A DNA stretch of 64,000 nt, taken from the NCBI RefSeq assembly GCF_041956535.1, contig NW_027192192.1, positions 1,500,646 through 1,564,645 on the forward strand. Reading direction: 5' to 3'. The stretch is from Calcarisporiella thermophila CBS 279.70. Lineage: Eukaryota > Calcarisporiellomycota. Positions 34,877 through 46,120 of the stretch are shown piece by piece. The position numbers were made by a program, and so were the translations under genes. Each line of letters starts with the position of its first letter. Positions within the stretch are counted from its first letter, which is position 1. The notes beneath the pieces were generated by a model. It had not been told where the DNA came from. It did not search any database and saw only the letters and a list, made by a program, of their open reading frames with translations.

Positions 34877-35233
34877 ATGAGTTCACAAAAGCGCCACGAG
34901 CTCTCAGATGCGCTTCGAAATGAAATAGTTGAACTGTTCAAGTCTGGAGCAAAGCGCAAAGAGATCAGCCAAAAAACCGGGGTGCCAATGAGCACGGTTG
35001 GAAATACAATTAGGCGGTGGACGAGCACGGGTTTGATAACCCCGATGAAACGCCCTGGGAGACCTCGGGTACTAAGAGATCGTGATCTTTGCAAATTGGA
35101 TTGTCTGGTGAAGCAAAACGCCGGTGCGACCCTTCGAATGATCACTGACGAGTTCAATTTAGTTAGTGATATCAAAGTCTCGGAACGCACGATCCAGCGT
35201 AGCTTACGTGAATTGAAGTCGAAATCTTCGTGA
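34877..35233 (+). CDS. free-standing Tc1/mariner-type DNA-binding domain ORF
   Basis: A 118-aa intact frame starting MSSQKRHELSD. It contains a tandem helix-turn-helix of the Tc1/Tc3 transposase N-terminal type: ELFKSGAKRKEISQKTGVPMSTV (first HTH), the GRPR AT-hook-like linker (KRPGRPRVL) and a second HTH (LRMITDEFNL, SERTIQRSL). The frame stops after SLRELKSKSS, exactly where the DDE catalytic domain should begin, and the downstream DNA shows no catalytic-domain remnant. It is either a truncated transposon copy that is still open or a co-opted DNA-binding protein. No TIRs were recognised. Confidence 0.65.
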   Translation: MSSQKRHELSDALRNEIVELFKSGAKRKEISQKTGVPMSTVGNTIRRWTSTGLITPMKRPGRPRVLRDRDLCKLDCLVKQNAGATLRMITDEFNLVSDIKVSERTIQRSLRELKSKSS

Positions 35234-36000
35234 GAAATCCGTGGTTCTTCATCTTTGATGTCAAATAGCAATCTCACCTGGAATATCAGGTTAACATGCT
35301 CCAAATGGCGAGTTGTTATGGGAGATTGTGTTGGTATTAATTGAAAAGTTGATATTCAGCTTGATGTGGGCGGGCGAATGCTAGTTTTTCAAGAACGAAT
35401 CATCCCATCCTCGTAGCTAATGAGAGGCTGATTTTAAGACACAGCATGACAATTGAAATACTGAGCACGTCTTAGTCTACTTGTGCATTGAATCCTTGAT
35501 GCCTTTTCCCTCTTAATATATAATAATATAAAGCTGTATTACAATAAAGCTCTCGTAGATGGAGATATATTTTGCTCGGTGAAATGTTGGTTTAATTATG
35601 ATGTTAATTCAAAGATACATGCTCTATAACAATCGATGATGTTGACGAGAAATTAAGAATGAGAAAATGAAAAATAAGTTCCTGTCACAACCAGATGCAA
35701 ATGTTGTCGGGCAACGCATAGTCCGTGGAGGCGTAGGATATCCATAAAATTACAATCGAAGTTTTCTCCAGGAATTGTATAATTATTACATGTAAAAATT
35801 AGATATGTGACAAGAAAAAGTTAACCATGACTCTTGAATATCTTCTCCTACACCTAATACGGCTAAGTTCCCAAAAAAATTTCATCGCGCAGATCATCTC
35901 CGTTTCCCTATGATTAGAATTTGCCACCATTCCCCTGCCCAAACCAACTTAAGAGAGAGAATAAAGCAGAGATGAGTGCAATTTTCTCTCCAGTTCTAAA
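35234..36000. other. intergenic
   Basis: AT-rich, with no recognisable feature beyond probable promoter sequence for the small secreted protein gene at 36001. Confidence 0.4.
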
Positions 36001-36462
36001 ATGTTCTTCTATACATTGGCACCATTATTTTACTGCCTAGTTGTGCTTGCATCAGTGTGTAAACATCTTGTCCATTGTCAACAAGAATGTGTTACCTCGA
36101 CCTATGACTGGGGAGAATATGTCTACTGCCAGCAGACGCCCGTCCTCAATGATGAGAAGCCAGCCCAATCTGTATCCACCTCACTAAGCAGAATTTGTCG
36201 ATCAATAACATATGAGAGTAGCGTCGAAGGACTTTGCTCGCTGAAAACCATTACATTTAGGCCGAATCATCCTGAGCCAACTCTCGCCAATCTATGGCAA
36301 ACTCAAAGAGATTGCGAGGCGAATTCGTCTGGTTCCCGCTGGTCCGATCATTGCAAAAAAACAAGTACTGAGCCGTTGAAGAGTACGACCACGACTTGGC
36401 CAACTCCTAGTAATTGTCGCATTAGAACCATCGATCATGTTAGATTTAGCATATGCCAATAA
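36001..36462 (+). CDS. small secreted Cys-containing protein, unknown function
   Basis: A 153-aa single-exon frame. It has a strongly hydrophobic N-terminus (MFFYTLAPLFYCLVVLASV) consistent with a signal peptide cleaved near residues 20-26. The mature part has about nine Cys (CQQECVTS, VYCQQ, SRICRS, EGLCSL, RDCEAN, SDHCKK, NCRIR, SICQ), then a Thr/Ser-rich stretch. No family recognised. Size, secretion signal and Cys content fit a candidate effector-like small secreted protein, but it could also be a chance frame. Confidence 0.5.
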   Translation: MFFYTLAPLFYCLVVLASVCKHLVHCQQECVTSTYDWGEYVYCQQTPVLNDEKPAQSVSTSLSRICRSITYESSVEGLCSLKTITFRPNHPEPTLANLWQTQRDCEANSSGSRWSDHCKKTSTEPLKSTTTTWPTPSNCRIRTIDHVRFSICQ

Positions 36463-39015
36463 TGTGTTCCGATGACCCACAAGATATTTAGCATATGATT
36501 GCCTGTTTCATTGTGAATTTATCTCATATACTTTAATGACTTAGATATCATTGTATTTTTGACACAGTGTAAATAGTACTCTTATTCGCAAATTATATGA
36601 CGTTAAGTAGTGTATTCTAATTATTTTTGGAATCATTAAGGCGATATAGTGGATACCTCTTGTTCCAATAACGTGGGCACCTTCCTCTGCAACTTTCATA
36701 CTTGCAATAAATACGGGGGTTGAGGGAGCTATGGCCGAGAGCCTTGACCTGACTAGACTCAGAATATCAAACTACTCTTCCATATTCAGCAAGAAAGGAT
36801 TTTGAACCAGATCTATTTGAGCCTATCTAATGGCCTGAACTTCTGTAATTTTCGACCTTCATTAAGCTTCAGTCAGTATTAGACAATATCGAATGGAGTT
36901 GCGATAATCAGATATCATGCTCTCTACTGCTCCACTTGCTTGACCATTATTATTCATTTCTCAAGAACTTGGAATTATTCAGTAAATGAAGAAAATGTAG
37001 TCCATTCAATAGTAACAGCATTTGCAGGTTTTCTAGATGAGGTCGTTGCACTGGCAGTTTGCACGAAATTACCTTTGAAATGATGCTCACAGTCGAGCCG
37101 GTCCTCATTGTAGCAAACAAATATTGCATTGCAATCCCATAGTCCATAAGGTGACTGGCCTGTTCTGCATTGTTTTGTCTCTGTTCGATTGTCGACCCGG
37201 CAACTTATTAGATAGGTGGCGAAGCAATTGCCACTTAGACCTTAGATGGTCAATAGTGTAATAACGTACATGAGAAAAATTGCCATTTGGTGGATATTCT
37301 ATTCAACATGTTTGGGAAAAAATTTTCAAGTGTTGTAGCAAAAAGTATGCTCCAATATGAATCTACATCGCAAATATATATGAGAGGGTTACATCGAACA
37401 TCTAGGAAAGCATGCAATATTCAAGGATGACTATTTAGATTTATAGCATCAGTTAGATTATATACTAGCTGCTATATTCAGTCAGAATAAGTGATATATA
37501 TATGGTCAATGGATAATATTGGTTAACTTGATTCTTGAGGTTCTATTCCATGCATACCGTAATGCAAACTTCGTATATAGATAAAAAAATATCGCACGAG
37601 TCATTCTATAGGATTGGAATGAAATATGTCCTTGTCTTGTGCTGTGATCATGAGAGCTTATACAAGTGCCAAAAGTACGCGTGTACAGAATTCAGAGTGG
37701 GATTTTGATCACTGTTGCTCAAGTGAAATGGTGATATTCGAAGTGCATTGCATAGCTTTACACGAAGTTTTGTGCAATATTTCCATTTGAATTCTAAAAC
37801 GAGAGGAGTGGAGCTCTAAGAAAAGTATCCTCAACTCTAATTTATGGATGAATTGTTCGTAATAAGCAAATTTCTAAGAAAAAAGGGCAGCTTCATAAGT
37901 GGAAAAAAAACTTAACAGAAGACATTGCAAGGCAAGGACCCATGATGAGGGAGATCAGATAATATCGAATGACCTTAATCTATTCGTTGCTCGAGTGGAG
38001 ATAGCCTCATTCGGAAATGGATGGTAGTATTTTTTGCTAAGTTGTCGAGAGAATGATCGTAAGAATACCGGAGAACTCCGAGTGAGTGGAGGGACTCTAA
38101 AAATAATCCAACTTTACTAAAAACGAGCTCTAGGGGTGTCTTTCCTCAAAAAATTGCAGTTACCATTCGATAGATTATTTGTTTTCAGTGCTAAATATAC
38201 ATTGCTTGGTGAATTGTATAAATTTACCGACTCTGGCATAATATCTGCACAGACATCCGGAATCAGTCCAAACTAGAACATAGATTCAACTCAGCCTTTT
38301 CAACACAGTCAAATGACAGCAAAGCATACTTGTTTCCTGAGTGAGCTTTAGTTGTTTTAGGCCAATTAAATAGAATGATCTGTTCTTTTAAGCTCGATTA
38401 ATGAGGAAAGATGTCAACTTAGCCTCACAATACTTCAGTGCTTTAAAGCCTCGTGTGAACCAATATTTACCACTAGGAAAAAATAACGGCAGTAACCTCA
38501 CTTCTCTCTTATTACTTTATGATGCTTCTAATACTATTATTTTGTTCCTGAGTTTTGATTTCGTCTAAAGCAGTTCATCCGCTACTAAAGAAAATGGTGG
38601 ATAATTTTGGGCAAGAGCTCATTATTATTGACACCAGTTGAAGGGGCCTGTATAAGTCAGTTGAAGTTAAGTAAGGCATGGTCATGATATATGCGATGCA
38701 TTCGAATTAGCCACCAATTTTATTGGGTAATAGAGCTAAAACGATGTTTTCGTCAAATTCGTCGCATAATGTGTCTAAGAGGCAAAAAGCACGGAATGAA
38801 TGCTGTCATAACAACGATTCAACCCTTCTAGCTGAGCTGCAGCATCTGAGGCATAGGGCAGTATTTCATATACTTAGAAGGGGTAAAGCGAATCCACAGC
38901 CATAAGACCAGCTGCTTTAGTCATTACTACTAGATCAATGATGAGTACCATAAAAAGAGATAATGAGCTGGCATACCGACCGCAATGCCACGCCCCCATT
39001 TAAAAATAAACATCC
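36463..39015. other. gene-poor AT-rich region
   Basis: About 2.5 kb in which I see no supported coding sequence, RNA gene or structured repeat. Short frames (36950-37147 and 38723-38905) lack domains. Decayed mobile DNA is possible, but nothing is recognisable by eye. Confidence 0.4.
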
Positions 39016-39026
39016 CAGATCCCTAT
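39016..39026 (+). promoter_or_regulatory. TATA box of the CC-repeat peptide gene
   Basis: CCCTATAAAAT lies about 90 bp upstream of the ATG at 39112, in a clean spacing for a core promoter. It supports the small frame being a real, transcribed gene. Confidence 0.5.
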
Positions 39027-39111
39027 AAAATGCTTTGATTTTGAGGTTTGATCTTGCTATATTTTCATACACTCTTTCAGTTTCTAGTTGACTGAATTCT
39101 TTCGACACAAA

Positions 39112-39378
39112 ATGCAGAAAGCTTTCATCTTGCTCCTCATTCTCTTCTTCATCAGCCCAGTGCTCGCTGGTGACTACGTTAAGCCAGGAAAGGCGAAAGA
39201 GGGAGGAGAAAAGAGTGCTGAATTGGAGGCTCAAGGATGTAACCATTGCGGAGGAGGCCTGTACTGCTGTACTCCTAATCCCATTTGCTGCAATTTCAAT
39301 GGCGCGATTGGATGCTGCTCCGCAAGCTATCCAATTTGCTGCTACCGCAATGGTCAGCCAGCATGCTGCAGACAGTGA
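39112..39378 (+). CDS. small secreted peptide with repeated Cys-Cys pairs
   Basis: An 88-aa single-exon protein starting MQKAFILLLILFF; an upstream non-ATG extension is excluded. Residues 1-19 form a signal peptide ending PVLAG. A short charged spacer (KPGKAKEGGEKSAELEAQG) follows, possibly a propeptide. The last 46 residues contain 12 Cys: one CNHC and five CC pairs with spacings of 5, 7, 6 and 7 residues. The CC block is an internal duplication, CCTPNPICCNFNG beside CCSASYPICCYRNG. This is reminiscent of the stacked CC pairs of granulin-type folds, but the match is only in pattern. It could be a defence peptide, an effector or a structural surface peptide. Confidence 0.7.
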   Translation: MQKAFILLLILFFISPVLAGDYVKPGKAKEGGEKSAELEAQGCNHCGGGLYCCTPNPICCNFNGAIGCCSASYPICCYRNGQPACCRQ

Positions 39379-42300
39379 ACCCATTACACTCTAGGCACTC
39401 GATCAATGCCTTTGATTTAAGCTTGATTTTGTTGCTTTAGCGTAGTGGTTTTCATCCCTATTAAATTTAATTTTGAAAATGTTCGTCTAAGTGCTCTGAA
39501 GTATTACATTGAGTCTCATTGGCCGTCCCTTTCATCGAAATATCTATTGAATATATAGTGTTATTTTGATAGCAAAATATTACATACGTAAATAAATATA
39601 TGTTGTTAGGACAAATATACATAAGTTTTGGAAGAGAGTTGGCATGGGGTTGGTGGCGATATTTAGAATACAAAATGATGAATCACGAAAGAAAGGATAT
39701 AGGTGATGAAATCATTAAAGAGCCTGAGAGGAGAAAAGCCATAAATATAAAGGATTGTTTAATGAATCGGGATGCTTCATCATAATCGCTAGTGACTCAC
39801 GGCGACATTATTATAAACTTAAATATCGCTTTAGCTAAGCAATTAACTTTGAACGAGTATTTAAAAGAATTACAGTAGATACAGTATTGTAAATATAGTA
39901 TCCTACAATATCACTGAATTTATTTATTTTTAATATAATCGTGTCTGCCAGTAATTCCAACCTTTCTCACCTCATCGTGGCAGAGAAATTCAGAAACTCC
40001 AACCAACCGACCCGCATATTCCTACTATCATTATTTATGACATGATAGGTATTATTATTCAAACAAGAATGCTTTGAGTGAAAACGAGAGTATTATATAT
40101 GAGTTCCTGCGAATCACACAGAAGGAGCCAAAGAAAGAGTCAGGGATTTCATCGTTGTTCATTCAAGAGAATCCCCCCAAATCAACTTTGCCACTTCAGG
40201 AGATAGAGCTCATCAATATATGGTTAAATACCTACTCCTTCCCCATCATCAGTCGCACAAGAGTGATACATACTACGAAAAGCGATTAGATCCTTTATTC
40301 TATGCTGCATCTTTCGATACCTTGATTGGAGGGATTTTGACTTTGTTTGGGATCTACACTCACTTATCATGAGGTTAAGCTTTTAGAAAATGCGATATAT
40401 GAGGCTTCGCTAACGAGATTGCAAGGGCATTTTATTTCAAGTGAGCATTATTTGACTCTGGGAGAACCAACCTGAGGCATGATATTCTTTTCGACGGCAT
40501 TGAGAATGGCAAAAGAAATATGAATTTAATGAATTTTTGAAGCAGCCTAACAAAATACTTGATCCTATCTAGCATGATTTACCTGCGAATCTCGCTTGGG
40601 CTATTTGCATGGTATATACATGGTTATATCTACAGATTGGCCTGAGAATCGATAGCAAAACTCTGACACTTCAAATGAAATTTCCAACTAAGGACGAAAA
40701 ATAACCGTTCCTCTACGCACTAAATAAACAGTATGGATACATTATTTCGCTGCGCGGGCACACTCAAATAAAAAAAACGATTATCTCTTTTCACAATCGT
40801 GCTTATATGACGCTAGTCATATCCGTAATACGGCAGAAGATTACTCCACTGTCTACGTCGGTGTCTTTGGTGAATCATCATAAGAAAATCCCATGAGCCA
40901 ACTCAAAAACCTGAAAAATTGCCTTCAATCTTATAGTTAGGTTAAACGCGATTCCGACAACCTTATTTGGCTGAATATGGTGAAAATCATAATCTACCTT
41001 AATATTCTTGTCATCCGTTTGTATTTTCCGAAATCTAAAGATCCTTTCCAGGTGTCTATCGACCGCGTCACTTTCACCAGATGTATTATGCATGATGACA
41101 TGAGTCAATTTATTAAAGTGAATTCTCAAAGCCTCCAGGGAACGGTCTTCTTTTCTCTTGGCATTTTTGGGCTAACCATAATCGCACGTGTTCACATTAT
41201 TTGGGTAAGAGTTGGGTTTGAAGAGCGTGAAATAGCATTAGGGAATTTGAAGTAGGTGATGGAGCTATTAAATTGGAGGGGTTTTCTGCACCATATCAGA
41301 ATCTGTTGAATACCATAAGAAGAAATATGATGGGAGCAGTGTATTGGACAGTTGTTGCTTCAAATGCAAACAAGATGAATATTAGTGCGGATAATCTTTA
41401 GCATAATCTAGTTGACCTACCCATGTCAATCTCGATCTAATTGCTAATGTAATAGTGGGCAAAATGTGGATACCGCCCACAGAGATATAAGTAGTATTAA
41501 CGTGAAGTAAAACTCAATTACCCATTCATTTATAATACTTAAATTATTTCTCGACAATCTTCATCTAAGATGCGATATCTCTGAGATAATGGAAGGATGA
41601 TCCAATGGCAGAAGAAACTTTGTATTGAGATGGCAATTAATGCCCATTGAGCACTGCAGGAGAAAATAAACTTAAATGAGAACTTTCACTTCACGATGTG
41701 GTAAAACACTATGTTTACAAAAGAGTGTCTCTATTTCTAACGGTTGACTAGTAAATATGTTCAAATTGCCATTTCTTTATTATAACCCAGAATTACAAGC
41801 AAATCAATGTGCCAAATGAAGTACATAGTTATCCCATATTATAAAATATATCTCAACCTGCTGGAAGAAATGGATAGGAAAATATAGCTTTATTTGATTC
41901 ATCAATCGTGATAGTTTTGTTTGTGCTTTGTTCTGCAAGGAACAGGCAATAGCTGCGTATGATTTATTTAAACATCACTTATTAACTAGGATAAATATAG
42001 TTATTAGAGTATTTCTTATCTCTGAGCATTCTTCGAGTTTGCGAATATTCTATTAAAAAATGTTAAGTCATTAATTTGCAACTGACAAGTTTTATATCTT
42101 ATGAAGCCGTTTGTTCTTGTCGATTTCCTAGATATCAGCCTATTCTGATGAAGGTTGTTGGGGTAAGTTATGCAAGATTCAATAACCTTATTTGTCAAAT
42201 GGTGTGAGAAAAATTTAAAACTTAAGTATTATGTAACTGGGCACGTGATATAGAATATGTAACTTCAACTTCAAAATTATGAGTTTGTATTTAGTATCAA

Positions 42301-42885
42301 TCTATGATACCCATACAGCCAAAAAGCCACGGTATAGTTATATTCGTTTTTTGTAAGATTTAACTTGTGATTGAGCTGAGGGCTATTTGAATGGTAAATT
42401 TTGTTCCAAGAATAGGGCTCGGATAAGTAAACTTCCCGATAAGCCACACAATAAACCGCTCAATTATAAGGCCACCACCATCAGAAAAAGCGGAGATTCT
42501 ACAAGCTACCTTTACGGGTCTTGGTGGATTGCATGTCTCAAATTGAGTAGGGATCAGTTAAAATAGTCCTAACGTTACTAGCCAATCATCTATCTGATGA
42601 CTTCACTATATCGTTCGATACGATCAAGTCAAATTGCTCATATGATTCCGGAGAATATGCTTCGAACAAAATAGGTCTCTCCGATTTCCAAGCATGGTAC
42701 TTAATTTGATTTGTTTCATAGATGGGGGTGAATTCACTTTGGGCTTGAGCTTAGTTATACCAAAGCTTCCATACCACAAAAATGACATGTGATTATTTCT
42801 ATTTAACTCCACACTGCCCACATTCACTTCAGTATTCACTTTTACATTTGGTGAAAACATATCGAGACACTAGGTGTGCTTTATT
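39379..42885. other. gene-poor AT-rich region
   Basis: About 3.5 kb without any supported gene. Open frames (39600-39785, 40074-40289, 40878-41255 on both strands, 42624-42860) have no domains and AT-driven composition. I see no TIR, LTR or tandem array. Confidence 0.4.
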
Positions 42886-44449
42886 ATGGCATCTCAACAA
42901 CAAGACAGCAAAGAAGTGAATCCACTGCGACCACAACATCACTATGTTATAATAATAGGAGCTGGGTTTTCAGGCCTTGGAACAGCAATACGGCTTATGC
43001 AAGAAAATATCCATGATTTTGTTATTCTTGAGCGCGGTAATGATGTAGGGGGAACATGGCGAGACAATAGGTGATGTTAAGACATAATCGCAACAAATCG
43101 AGGTATGGGATACTAATGATGTTTACTAAAAATCGAATAGTTATCCTGGGGCAGCTTGTGATGTACAAAGCGATCTTTATTCCTTTTCTTTTGCTCAAAA
43201 TCCAGACTGGACACGCAACTACGCTCCTCAGCCCGAGATATTTGCCTATCTCCGCTGGTGTGCATCTAAGTACGACGTTTATAAGCACTGTCGTTTCTAT
43301 CATGAGGTTGAATATGCACAGTGGGACGACGCGCGCCAATTGTGGGAAGTGCAAACTTCGCAAGGAACGTATTCTGGGAATTTCGTAGTATCTGGAGCCG
43401 GTGCACTTTGTGAACCTTCTTATCCAAAGATTAAAGGGCTGGCTGAATTCGCCAAAGTGGCGGGTAACAGCGTGTTCCACTCCGCACGTTGGGATCATGA
43501 GCGCGATTTATCAGGCCGCAAAGTAGCGGTAATTGGCACTGGAGCCTCAGCCATCCAGATAATACCGGCTATACAGCCGAAAGTCAAGCAATTGGTGGTA
43601 CTACAACGAACCCCTCCCTGGGTTATTCCTCGTGATGACCGTCCACGGTTCGAACGATGGCTGTTTAGAAGGATTCCAATACTTCAAACAGCAATGCGAG
43701 CGTTTCTTTATATTGTCCGTGAGTTGTTTGTGATCCCGATGAAATATAATTTAACGGCATTCCGTCTGCTCGGCCTACTGCAACTGTATTGGCAAGTAAA
43801 AGACCCGAAGCTGCGCGCGAGGATAACTCCCAGTTATTCTATGGGATGCAAACGAATCCTTATCTCCAATGATTACTATCCAGCGATAACCCAACCAAAT
43901 GTTTCCGTTGTGACCGAAGGAATCGAAGAGATTGAAGAAAATCACATTGTTACTCGAGACGGCGCCCGACATGGAGTTGATACAATTGTTCTTGCCACAG
44001 GATTTCTTGTAACCGACGCACCTACTCCAAACTTCATCCGAGGCCGCGGAGGAAAACTACTTGCCGAAGCCTGGCGTGAGAATATAGAAGCTTACAAAGG
44101 AACTACAATTCCGGGGTTTCCCAATTCATTCATTCTTCTCGGGCCTAACACTGGTTTGGGGCACACATCTCAGATCGTAATGATCGAGGCCCAGATCAAT
44201 TATATTGTCGAAGCAATCAAGTATATGCGGGATCATTCCCAAAGGACCATAGAGGTGAAGAGAGACGCATGTAGAGAATACAACGAAATGATTGCGCGAA
44301 AACTCCGTAATACTGTTTGGACATCAGGTGGATGCAAGAGTTGGTACCAGGACTCCAGTGGCAAAAATCCTGTCGTTTGGCCTGATTATACTTTTGTGTA
44401 TTGGTGGAAAACTCGCCGTTTTGATTTCGAAAACTTTATATTCACATGA
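42886..44449 (+). CDS. flavin-containing monooxygenase, Baeyer-Villiger type
   Basis: Exons 42886-43070 and 43141-44449 give 497 aa. FAD-binding GAGFSG (Gly25, 27, 30) opens the protein, followed by GGTWRDN and, across the intron, SYPGAACDV and [10 protein letters not shown], the classical BVMO/FMO order. A second Rossmann motif for [13 protein letters not shown], follows a VFHSARWDH segment that matches the back half of the BVMO fingerprint (G-x3-H-x3-W-D). Later motifs include LATGF and the C-terminal [16 protein letters not shown]. It should use NADPH and O2 to oxygenate a ketone or a soft nucleophile. No signal peptide. It begins a run of oxidative enzymes extending to 60 kb. Confidence 0.92.
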
Positions 44450-45192
44450 TGGCAAGATTTCTCGCTAGAAAATCGGATTGCATCACAAGTTTACCTTTAT
44501 TCTCCCTAAGATATTTGCCTGTGCAACCAATTCTTTAGAGATGTAGGTACATTTTTCGCCTAACAAAGCTACAATGATTTGATTTTGGCACAATCTATTT
44601 AATTGCAAGCCTTTGAGAAATATAATATTTAGCTTAATCATTGAGACCTAATCTTTGTTTTCTAACTTGATGCAGCACTTTTTAGATCTCATTAAAATGG
44701 GAAAATGTCTTCTAGAGTCTAGTAGAATTAACGCTAATTTCATTTATCTAACATTGTAAAAACGGGTTAAGAAATGTAAAAAAGAGTGGTTAATTCAATG
44801 TGTTAATATAATCGTCCTCGCCAGAAGGGCTTGTCAATTAAAATGCATATTGGCTATGGGATAATATCTCGTTCTATAATATAAAGTTTTTTAAGAAGTG
44901 ATTCCATTTCCAGGGCGGGTTTATTAAAGTTTTATAATAGTCATAAATTGTATTCGGACAAGGAGTATAATGTTTTGTTACACCCCTCATTTTTTATAAA
45001 ATCAATCGAAACTCCTGTGAGGTTACCATTACAAATAAATATTGTATATTTTGTAAAAGCAAATTATACAAGCTCCACCACCGTACATATCAGGGAGTAT
45101 TGTTTGTAAGTTTTCGATGATAAAGGCGTATTAAAAAGAAAATTTTCGTGGGACATTTTTGCATCAATAAGCAGGGGTAGGCACATACCCTT
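44450..45192. other. intergenic, possible left end of a Tc1-type element
   Basis: AT-rich sequence after the monooxygenase. Around 44956-44990 a segment ending GTTTTGTTACACCCC resembles the inner part of the Tc1-type terminal repeat seen at 47416-47447. The outer part does not match, so the boundary is tentative. Confidence 0.35.
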
Positions 45193-46028
45193 CCCTACAA
45201 AAAACCCGCCTGGTGAAAACTGCTAGNNNNNNNNNNNNNNNNNNNNNNNNNNNNNNNNNNNNNNNNNNNNNNNNNNNNNNNNNNNNNNNNNNNNNNNNNN
45301 NNNNNNNNNNNNNNNNNNNNNNNNNNNNNNNNNNNNNNNNNNNNNNNNNNNNNNNNNNNNNNNNNNNNNNNNNNNNNNNNNNNNNNNNNNNNNNNNNNNN
45401 NNNNNNNNNNNNNNNNNNNNNNNNNNNNNNNNNNNNNNNNNNNNNNNNNNNNNNNNNNNNNNNNNNNNNNNNNNNNNNNNNNNNNNNNNNNNNNNNNNNN
45501 NNNNNNNNNNNNNNNNNNNNNNNNNNNNNNNNNNNNNNNNNNNNNNNNNNNNNNNNNNNNNNNNNNNNNNNNNNNNNNNNNNNNNNNNNNNNNNNNNNNN
45601 NNNNNNNNNNNNNNNNNNNNNNNNNNNNNNNNNNNNNNNNNNNNNNNNNNNNNNNNNNNNNNNNNNNNNNNNNNNNNNNNNNNNNNNNNNNNNNNNNNNN
45701 NNNNNNNNNNNNNNNNNNNNNNNNNNNNNNNNNNNNNNNNNNNNNNNNNNNNNNNNNNNNNNNNNNNNNNNNNNNNNNNNNNNNNNNNNNNNNNNNNNNN
45801 NNNNNNNNNNNNNNNNNNNNNNNNNNNNNNNNNNNNNNNNNNNNNNNNNNNNNNNNNNNNNNNNNNNNNNNNNNNNNNNNNNNNNNNNNNNNNNNNNNNN
45901 NNNNNNNNNNNTCTACAAATTATAGTGAAATTGTTGAAAAATTATAAGGAATCGCGAACCTCCTCCATCTTTTCTACATGCTCCTATACGTTTTCTAGCA
46001 GTTTTCACCAGACGGGTTTTTTGTAGGG
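45193..46028. mobile_element. TIR element (MITE-like), interior is an assembly gap
   Basis: A 34-bp terminal inverted repeat is directly visible: left arm 45193-45226 and right arm 45995-46028, with one mismatch in 34. The ends read CCCTACAAAAAACCCG. The interior is 685 N plus about 83 bp of AT-rich right flank. The true length is unknown, because the gap size may be an estimate. The element probably sits within or beside the Tc1-type copy whose transposase follows. Confidence 0.75.
45227..45911. other. assembly gap (685 N)
   Basis: A run of N between the TIR element's arms. Any frame reported across it is meaningless. Confidence 0.99.
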
Positions 46029-46120
46029 CTTGTAACTAAACAAGAAAATACATCTATGGTCTGAAAATCATTCCAAGTTTTCTGTCAACTAGACTTTTAT
46101 TATCTAATAATATATTCACT

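Noticed and set aside
40878-41255. Frames on both strands, thought to be a decayed transposon
   Set aside because: No recognisable motif on either strand; composition matches the surrounding AT-rich DNA.
45213-45947. Open frame of 244 codons through the N gap
   Set aside because: Almost entirely undefined bases; it has no coding meaning.
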